A stretch of DNA of 64,000 nt from Lentisalinibacter salinarum (GTDB taxonomy: Bacteria; Pseudomonadota; Gammaproteobacteria; Steroidobacterales; Woeseiaceae): the NCBI RefSeq assembly GCF_040706555.1, contig NZ_JAPDRH010000004.1, positions 62,001 to 126,000 on the forward strand. Reading direction: 5' to 3'. Under the pieces are notes generated by a model that was not told the origin of the DNA, ran no database searches, and saw only the letters and a program-made list of their open reading frames with translations. Position numbers and translations under genes: made by a program. Shown one piece after another: positions 58,348 to 64,000 of this stretch (position 1 is its first letter; every line of letters starts with the position of its first letter).

Positions 58348-60015
58348 ATGAGGTTGATTTTGGCGCGCTTGGCTAATATTCCTAGATACTGGCGTACCGT
58401 GCGCTATCTCCGTTGGAAGCAGATTGTTTACCGTCTTTACTATGCGTGGCGCGTTCCGAAAGCGAAGCACATAAAAGGACCTATAGGTATCCGAGCTTTG
58501 AGTCCGGCCTTCCCAGCATGGCAAGAGCCGGGTTGGAAGAACGCGCGAACCGTGCGCTTCTTGAATCTGGAAAAGAGACTGCCAGATCAAAGGAAATGGG
58601 AAGTTGCTGAGTCCCTATTGTGGAAATATCATCTTCACTACTTCGATGATCTGGCTGCAAAGGGCGCTGCCGCTCACCGAGCGCTGCACTCTTCTCTAAT
58701 TTCTGAGTGGATCGATGCGGTAACGGATCAAACATCCCCAGCCTGGGATCCTTACCCGACATCCTTGCGAGTTGTCAATTGGACCAAGTTCTTTCTGAGG
58801 AATAGGGACCAATATCAGAACGATCCGCGAGCCCTTCATTGTTTGGCAGTCCAAGCAGAGTCGATCTCCAAACGTCTTGAATATCATTTGCTAGGCAATC
58901 ATCTTCTCGCAAACGCGAAAGCTCTAGTCTTTGCAGGTACTGTGTTGGAGTCCCGGCGTTCACGGGCTTGGCTACGCAGGGGCCTGGAGGTTCTGGATCA
59001 GCAATTGCCGGAGCAATTCCTGGAGGACGGGGCACACTACGAACGTTCTCCGATGTACCACAATCTAGTCGTGTGGGATTTGTTCGACTTGATACGCATT
59101 GGATCGAGCGGCGGAATTGGCGAAATTGACCAGAGATTGCCCAGCTGGCGGGCGCTCGCTACACGAGCCCTCGAGTGGTCGCAGATGGTGAGTCATCCGG
59201 ATGGTGAAATTGCTTTCTTTAACGATGCGGCGCTTGGAGGATCACCTTCCGTACCCGATCTGATCGCATACGCAAAAGAGCTAGGGCTAGTTACGCAGTA
59301 CGATCAAGACCAGCCATCTCGGGAAGAAGTAGTCGTACGTCGATCGGTTAGCGGATATACGGTCGTTGAGGGACCTTCTTATAAAGCTATCCTGGATACG
59401 GCGCCGGTTGGGCCAGATTTCTTACCCGGCCATGCACATGCGGACACACTCAGCTTCGAGTTCTCTGTGAGCGAACATCGAATTCTTGTTAACGGCGGAG
59501 CATCAACATATGCAGCCGGACGAAGACGTGATTGGGAGCGGTCTACAGAAGCCCACAATACCGTTGAAGTGGCAGGACTAAATTCATCAGAGACTTGGGG
59601 AGCTTTTCGGGTCGGAGCTCGCGCCTATCCCGTGGATTACCAATGCCGAGAGATTCCGGGAAAGGGGTGGGAGGTTGTGTGTGGTCACTCCGGGTATTTG
59701 CATAGAGGCGTGAATACGCTTCATCGACGACGATGGTCATTCTTTGAGCGTGGTTTTCAAATACAGGATGAACTGGAGGGGGAATGTACAGAGGGAGCAG
59801 CTTTCTTTTACTTGCATCCGGACTGTACGCTCGAAGGTCATCCGCCAGACTCACTGCGCATTCGGGTCGGTAGAGAGGCTATGAACGTAGAAGTGACAAA
59901 TGGGCGGCTATCGTTAGTTCATGTGCAGTGGGCAGAAGCATTCGGACGTCTACGCGAGACAACGGGAATAAAGGTGATTTTTCAGAATAGACTCTCTATC
60001 GAGTTTTCAATCTAG
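58348..60015 (+). CDS. Heparinase II/III-like family protein
   Basis: The 555-residue protein has an N-terminal alpha/alpha toroid (LLWKYHLHYFDDLAAKG, NHLLANAKALVFAG, DGAHYERSPMYHNLVVWDL) and a C-terminal beta-sandwich with the heparinase II/III motif GHAHADTLSFEFSV and NTVEVAGLNSSETWG. In lyases of this family histidine and tyrosine residues in these motifs abstract the proton from uronic acids. No signal peptide is seen. Members of this kind are frequent in exopolysaccharide loci and may trim or modify the polymer rather than feed on it. GC content is low. Confidence 0.85.
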   Translation: MRLILARLANIPRYWRTVRYLRWKQIVYRLYYAWRVPKAKHIKGPIGIRALSPAFPAWQEPGWKNARTVRFLNLEKRLPDQRKWEVAESLLWKYHLHYFDDLAAKGAAAHRALHSSLISEWIDAVTDQTSPAWDPYPTSLRVVNWTKFFLRNRDQYQNDPRALHCLAVQAESISKRLEYHLLGNHLLANAKALVFAGTVLESRRSRAWLRRGLEVLDQQLPEQFLEDGAHYERSPMYHNLVVWDLFDLIRIGSSGGIGEIDQRLPSWRALATRALEWSQMVSHPDGEIAFFNDAALGGSPSVPDLIAYAKELGLVTQYDQDQPSREEVVVRRSVSGYTVVEGPSYKAILDTAPVGPDFLPGHAHADTLSFEFSVSEHRILVNGGASTYAAGRRRDWERSTEAHNTVEVAGLNSSETWGAFRVGARAYPVDYQCREIPGKGWEVVCGHSGYLHRGVNTLHRRRWSFFERGFQIQDELEGECTEGAAFFYLHPDCTLEGHPPDSLRIRVGREAMNVEVTNGRLSLVHVQWAEAFGRLRETTGIKVIFQNRLSIEFSI

Positions 60016-60065
60016 GCGTCCGTAGCATGTGGTGTCACGCAGGCGGCAACAGAGATTATTGAGAG

Positions 60066-61304
60066 ATGCGGATACTTGTTTTTTCAGATCATTTCTACCC
60101 GGAACCGAGTGCGCCTGCTGCGCACGTATTCGAACGCGCAAAGAAATGGGTCGAGATGGGCCATGACGTGACGGTTATATGCAGCGCGCCGAACTTTCCG
60201 GAAGGTAAAGTCTACGACGGATATACGAATGCTTGGCGGACCGTCGAAGACCTATCGGGCGTGCGGGTTGTCCGGGTCAAGACGTACGTGACGGTAAATG
60301 AAGGTACGTTTCGACGTACCTTAGATTATTGCTCATACTCGCTGTCGTCTTCGTTCTTCTCGCTATTCGAACAAAGGCCTGACGTAATTCTCTCGACATC
60401 GCCGCATTTGTTTATCCCGGTGGCTGGCGTCTTTGCCGCAATGTCGAGACGCGTTCCACACGTATTCGAGATTCGTGATCTCTGGCCGGCGAGTTTGGTC
60501 GCGACCGGCGCTATGAGCCGGAGCCGTATCCTACAGGGGCTGGAGAAGCTGGAGCTTTGGCTGTATCGCCGCTCCGAGAGAGTCATGACATTGACGCCGT
60601 CGTTCAAAAGAGATCTTGTTTCGCGGGGTGTCAGCGATGGGAAGATCGACGTTGTGGTCAATGGCGCAAATCTGGATCTTTTCCGTCCGATGGAGGTCAA
60701 GGACGCGGAGATAGTCTCGAGGTATGGCCTCGAAGACCGGTTCGTGGTTGGCTACCTCGGGACCATTGGGTTGGCGCATGGTCTGGAGAATGTCGTGGCT
60801 GCAGCCGAGCATCTTCGGGATACGGATGTCTGCTTCTTTTTCGTTGGCGTTGGCGCAGCAAAAAGAACGCTCGAGGAGATGGTGGCGAAGAAAGGGCTGT
60901 CAAACGTCGTATTTGCGCCAAGGCAACTGAAAGAGGATATGCCGCGGTTCTGGAGTGTTTGCGATCTGTCGCTCATCCATCTGAAAGACGATCCCGTTTT
61001 CGGTACGGTCATTCCGTCGAAGATCTTTGAATCCATGGCAGTGGGTGTAGCGGCGCTATATTGTGTGCCGCGCGGCGATGGCAGTGATATTGTGGAGAAG
61101 CATCAAACGGGGCTCGTTGTGCCGCCAATGAACCCGGAAAAGCTAGCGGAGGCTGTGATGTCCCTGCGCAATGACGAGGCACTCCGCAGAAAATTTGCGG
61201 AAAGTAGTAAAGCGGCGGCAGGGAAATTTTCCCGACATAAGCAAGCGGAGGCATCACTTGCCGTACTTCGGCAAGCGGCAGAAGAATATGGGTCGTCGCA
61301 ATGA
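60066..61304 (+). CDS. Glycosyltransferase family 4 (WbuB-like)
   Basis: The 412-residue GT-B protein opens with ILVFSDHFYPEPSAPAAHVFERA, the start typical of WbuB-type HexNAc transferases. The donor-binding half has VVGYLGTIGLAHGLENVV and IPSKIFESMAVGVAALY. It would transfer an amino sugar to a lipid-linked acceptor. It overlaps the following epimerase gene by four bases, so the last four genes form a likely operon. Confidence 0.87.
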   Translation: MRILVFSDHFYPEPSAPAAHVFERAKKWVEMGHDVTVICSAPNFPEGKVYDGYTNAWRTVEDLSGVRVVRVKTYVTVNEGTFRRTLDYCSYSLSSSFFSLFEQRPDVILSTSPHLFIPVAGVFAAMSRRVPHVFEIRDLWPASLVATGAMSRSRILQGLEKLELWLYRRSERVMTLTPSFKRDLVSRGVSDGKIDVVVNGANLDLFRPMEVKDAEIVSRYGLEDRFVVGYLGTIGLAHGLENVVAAAEHLRDTDVCFFFVGVGAAKRTLEEMVAKKGLSNVVFAPRQLKEDMPRFWSVCDLSLIHLKDDPVFGTVIPSKIFESMAVGVAALYCVPRGDGSDIVEKHQTGLVVPPMNPEKLAEAVMSLRNDEALRRKFAESSKAAAGKFSRHKQAEASLAVLRQAAEEYGSSQ

Positions 61305-62230
61305 CAAGGGTCTTGATAACCGGGGCAAGCGGATTCATCGGGAACCACCTGGTCCCACGTCTGGCAAAAGATCATACTGTCAGGTGCGCAGTACGGGCGT
61401 TTGGCACTTCGTCAGCGGACTGGGGCGCGCAGTGCGAGATTGCAGTAGTGGGCGATATTGGACCGTCGACTCGGTGGGAAGACGCGTTACATGGCGTGGA
61501 TTTGGTCGTTCACCTCGCTGCGTTGGCCCATAAGAATTCCCCGGACCCCGAGCAATTGGAACGGGTGAATGTGGAAGGGCTCCGCCAGCTTGTGAATGCA
61601 TGTGAGATATCGGGTGTATCCAGGATCGTGCTGCTGAGTAGCATTGGGGTGCTGGGAAATAAGACTGGACAGGAGTCGTTTACGGAGGAATCTCCCCCTT
61701 GCCCGCATGACCTGTATTCGCGTTCAAAACTCAAGGGGGAAGAGTTACTGCGCGAGAAATCAGGACAGTCGGCCTTGGAGTTCGTCATCATCCGGCCGCC
61801 GCTCGTTTATGGCCCGCAGGCGCCGGGCAATTTTGGACGAGTTGTCGGGATTGTAAAACGCGGAATCCCGCTACCGTTTGCTGGACTTCAGAATCGGAGA
61901 AGCCTCATCTCCGTGGCCAATTTGGTCGATTTCATCGCTTTGGCGGTGGCTCACCCAAATGCTGCAAACGAGACTTTCGTGATCTGTGACGGCGAAGATG
62001 TTTCTACACCCCAGCTGTTCAGTGCCATAGCCAAGGCTTGCGGTAAGCGACCGCGGGTGTTTTACGTGCCCCTCCCTATTCTTAAGCTGGCGTTTGCGGG
62101 TATCGGGAAAGCTGACTACTTTATCCGGCTTTGCGAATCGTTGAAGGTGGACTCTACATATGCGCGTGAGCGACTCGGCTGGCAGCCCCCACAGTCGCTT
62201 GAAGAGGGGCTAAGACAAGCCTGCGTTTGA
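61301..62230 (+). CDS. NAD-dependent sugar epimerase/reductase (WbpV-like)
   Basis: This is an extended SDR protein of 309 residues. The cofactor motif GASGFIGNHLVPRL, VDLVVHLAALAHKN and the YSRSKLKGEELL active-site segment (Y-x3-K) are present. It resembles WbpV, which reduces the 4-keto-6-deoxy intermediate to UDP-N-acetylquinovosamine. The neighbours WbpL-like and WbpM-like support that reading. General 4-epimerase activity is an alternative. Confidence 0.82.
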   Translation: MTRVLITGASGFIGNHLVPRLAKDHTVRCAVRAFGTSSADWGAQCEIAVVGDIGPSTRWEDALHGVDLVVHLAALAHKNSPDPEQLERVNVEGLRQLVNACEISGVSRIVLLSSIGVLGNKTGQESFTEESPPCPHDLYSRSKLKGEELLREKSGQSALEFVIIRPPLVYGPQAPGNFGRVVGIVKRGIPLPFAGLQNRRSLISVANLVDFIALAVAHPNAANETFVICDGEDVSTPQLFSAIAKACGKRPRVFYVPLPILKLAFAGIGKADYFIRLCESLKVDSTYARERLGWQPPQSLEEGLRQACV

Positions 62231-62247
62231 CAGTTCAATAACTCTAC

Positions 62248-63261
62248 ATGACGTCGAATGTGATCTTCGCTATTGCGGTATTTGGGGGCGCCTATTTGCT
62301 CACTGGATTGGTACGCCGATTCGCGCTCCAAAGCAACATGGTTGATGTTCCGAATGAGCGTAGCTCGCATAATGTCGTTACACCGCGCGGCGGCGGTGTT
62401 GCGATCGTCCTCGTTTTTACCGTAGTTCTCTTGTACTGGGGACTTGCGACCGATTCCGCGTTGAATCCGCTGATTGCTCTTGGAGGAGCGCTTCCGGTCG
62501 CGGCGATCGGATATCTGGACGACAGGTTCGGCATGTCGGTGAGCATACGGATGCTCGTGCACGTTTTGGCCTCCGGCTGGTTTGTATATTGGGTATCGCC
62601 GGTGGCGCCAGTTCCATCATTAACTTTCGTGGTTTGGGACTCTTGGGTACTCGATGTGATGGCTGTGCTGTGGATGGTCGCACTACTCAATTTCTATAAT
62701 TTCATGGACGGCATAGATGGACTAGCGGGGGTTGAAGGCGTGACCGTCGGGTTCGGCGCGGCTACTCTCGCTATGCTTAATGGAGATTCCCAGTCAGCGT
62801 TTCTCATTGCCCTACTTGCATGCTCAGTGTCGGGTTTCTTGATCTGGAACTGGCCTCCGGCACGTATATTCATGGGCGACGTTGGAAGCGGTTTCGTTGG
62901 CTTCACGTTCGCAGGGCTGGCGGTTGTAACGCACGACAATGGCGCTTTGGTAATCTGGTCGTGGCTGATTCTTCTCGGACTCTTCCTCGTAGATGCGATC
63001 GTCACTTTGCTACGTCGTATGATACGTGGAGACAGAATTCACGAAGCACACAGGACTCATGCCTATCAGCGGGCAACCCGGCGGTTCGGCAGTCACCGGC
63101 CAGTGACAATTGCCGCTGCGGCGATTAACTTGTTCTGGCTGCTTCCCTTTGCGTGGGTCGCGGCTGCTAACCCTTCATGGGGCCCCGTCGTTCTGATTCT
63201 TGCATGGTCGCCTCTTGTCGCCGTTGCCTTTTGGCTCGGCGCAGGACGTCCTGATCCCTAG
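62248..63261 (+). CDS. Undecaprenyl-phosphate sugar-1-phosphate transferase (WbpL/WecA-like)
   Basis: This is a 337-residue polytopic protein of the MraY/WecA superfamily. Conserved features are VPNERSSHNVVTPRGGG, GYLDDRFGMS, the metal motif NFMDGIDGLAG, and IFMGDVGSGFVG. It starts repeat-unit synthesis by moving HexNAc-1-phosphate, probably of a 6-deoxy-HexNAc, onto undecaprenyl phosphate. It is 17 bases after the epimerase gene. Confidence 0.92.
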   Translation: MTSNVIFAIAVFGGAYLLTGLVRRFALQSNMVDVPNERSSHNVVTPRGGGVAIVLVFTVVLLYWGLATDSALNPLIALGGALPVAAIGYLDDRFGMSVSIRMLVHVLASGWFVYWVSPVAPVPSLTFVVWDSWVLDVMAVLWMVALLNFYNFMDGIDGLAGVEGVTVGFGAATLAMLNGDSQSAFLIALLACSVSGFLIWNWPPARIFMGDVGSGFVGFTFAGLAVVTHDNGALVIWSWLILLGLFLVDAIVTLLRRMIRGDRIHEAHRTHAYQRATRRFGSHRPVTIAAAAINLFWLLPFAWVAAANPSWGPVVLILAWSPLVAVAFWLGAGRPDP

Positions 63262-63331
63262 TGGATCACGGGTTCGAGAGATCGCTCTGTGCCCGTCGAT
63301 GTAAGAACCTTGATTCGGCGCACACTTTGCC

Positions 63332-63357
63332 TTTGACATTGGTTATACTATGTCAAA
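63332..63357. promoter_or_regulatory. Perfect 8-bp inverted repeat around a TATACT box
   Basis: TTTGACAT (63332-63339) and ATGTCAAA (63350-63357) are exact inverted repeats with a 10-bp spacer containing TATACT (63344-63349). TTGACA within the left arm could serve as a -35 for a start further down. It may be an operator or overlapping promoter for the next gene. Confidence 0.5.
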
Positions 63358-63424
63358 TATCGTCAGCAAGGCCCTGAATTGCCTTAAGAAGGACCGTTTT
63401 CGCTGACGTTACAGCGGGGAGCAC

Positions 63425-64000
63425 GTGAGCCCACAGGAAAGGAAATCGCTGGGACGCATTCGGGCATCCATAGTCCAGCTATCTCGGCCCGCCAAGCAGA
63501 CTGTCATGCTGGCGGCGGATTCGGTCGCCATCCCCCTCATTGCACTGATTGCGCTAGCCGTCACGCTCGCTCCTGGCTGGCCTTCCGTTGCGCTGGGCAC
63601 GACGGTGGCGGGCGTCGTGTTGATGGCTACTGTTCCCGTGATGTGGGGCATGGGGCTCCACCGCTCGGTGGTCCGATTCATGGGCCTGGATCTCTTCGTC
63701 AACGCGTTCCGCGTGGCGACCTTGTCGGCGGTACTGCTCACGTTACTCAGCGTGCTGCTCCCCACGGTTCAACTCCCCATCCGGACGATCGTCGTAATAT
63801 GGGCCGGCATCCTCATCTGGATCTCGGGTAGCCGCCTGATGGCGCGACTATTGCTGCGCGGGTCACGGCAGCGCGCTGACCGTGTGATCATATACGGCGC
63901 CGGCGAGGCCGGGGTGCGGTTGGCGCAGTCGTTGACCAGCGGACAGGACTACTTGCCGGTCGGCTTCGTGGACGACAATGACAAGCTGTGGGGCAGCGTG
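63425..64000 (+). CDS. WbpM/PglF/CapD-type nucleotide-sugar 4,6-dehydratase, N-terminal part (runs off window)
   Basis: The frame is open from GTG 63425 to the end of the window (192 codons). The first 130 residues contain about four membrane helices (VAIPLIALIALAVTLAPGW; GTTVAGVVLMATVPVMWG; VATLSAVLLTLLSVLLP; TIVVIWAGILIWISG). A nucleotide-binding Rossmann motif follows (VIIYGAGEAGVRLAQSL). This is the layout of membrane-bound UDP-GlcNAc 4,6-dehydratases such as WbpM. The catalytic SDR domain lies outside the window. It would provide the 4-keto-6-deoxy sugar for the WbpV-like enzyme. Confidence 0.88.
   Translation, partial: MSPQERKSLGRIRASIVQLSRPAKQTVMLAADSVAIPLIALIALAVTLAPGWPSVALGTTVAGVVLMATVPVMWGMGLHRSVVRFMGLDLFVNAFRVATLSAVLLTLLSVLLPTVQLPIRTIVVIWAGILIWISGSRLMARLLLRGSRQRADRVIIYGAGEAGVRLAQSLTSGQDYLPVGFVDDNDKLWGSV

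Overview
The window looks like chromosome from a high-GC gammaproteobacterium. The evidence is gene order: fimV-truA-accD-folC-dedD-cvpA-purF; folD followed by tRNA genes; tig-clpP-clpX-lon-hupB-ppiD; and mltD-methyltransferase-rnhA-dnaQ. LpxH, FolD and FabI keep the residue spacing known for the E. coli proteins. Many REP-like palindromes of the type GTAGGAGGGCCTTCAGGCCC lie between genes. I cannot name a genus.

Layout. 1-9.7 kb: end of FimV, tRNA and fatty-acid/folate/purine genes, then an unusual kinase with a degenerate receiver domain overlapping miaE. 9.7-12.2 kb: minus-strand folD-cyclophilin-lpxH. 12.2-13.4 kb: a tRNA run (Pro, Arg, His, Lys) in which tRNA-Arg is split by a group I intron carrying a PD-(D/E)XK homing endonuclease gene. 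13.4-17.3 kb: an assembly join (single N with a 153-bp duplication) and a large LuxR-type ATPase regulator bracketed by inverted copies of a repeated, strongly structured element. 17.3-26.2 kb: tRNA-Leu and the proteostasis block, with a good sigma32-type promoter before lon. 26.3-35 kb: a symporter, an ion channel, a DUF2254 protein, fabI, mltD, rnhA and dnaQ. 35-39 kb: nucleotide-sugar dehydrogenase, sugar epimerase and pgi. 39.2-64 kb: a long polysaccharide locus whose GC content falls clearly below that of the core.

How the polysaccharide genes fit together. Wzi-, Wza- and Wzz-type proteins give surface attachment, export and chain-length control; Wzx and Wzy give flipping and polymerisation. 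RfbA, RfbB, a VioA-type aminotransferase and an opposite-strand formyltransferase would make an N-formylated dTDP-4-amino-4,6-dideoxyhexose. The WbpV-, WbpL- and WbpM-type genes at the end would make a 6-deoxy-HexNAc and load it on undecaprenyl phosphate. Two sulfotransferases and a heparinase-type protein suggest a sulfated or otherwise acidic glycan; this is inference.

The most unusual features are the tRNA-Arg intron, the 250-400-bp structured repeat family (three full copies with compensating changes in one stem, plus shorter derivatives), and the habit of REP units supplying the stop codons of six genes and part of the MltD coding sequence.
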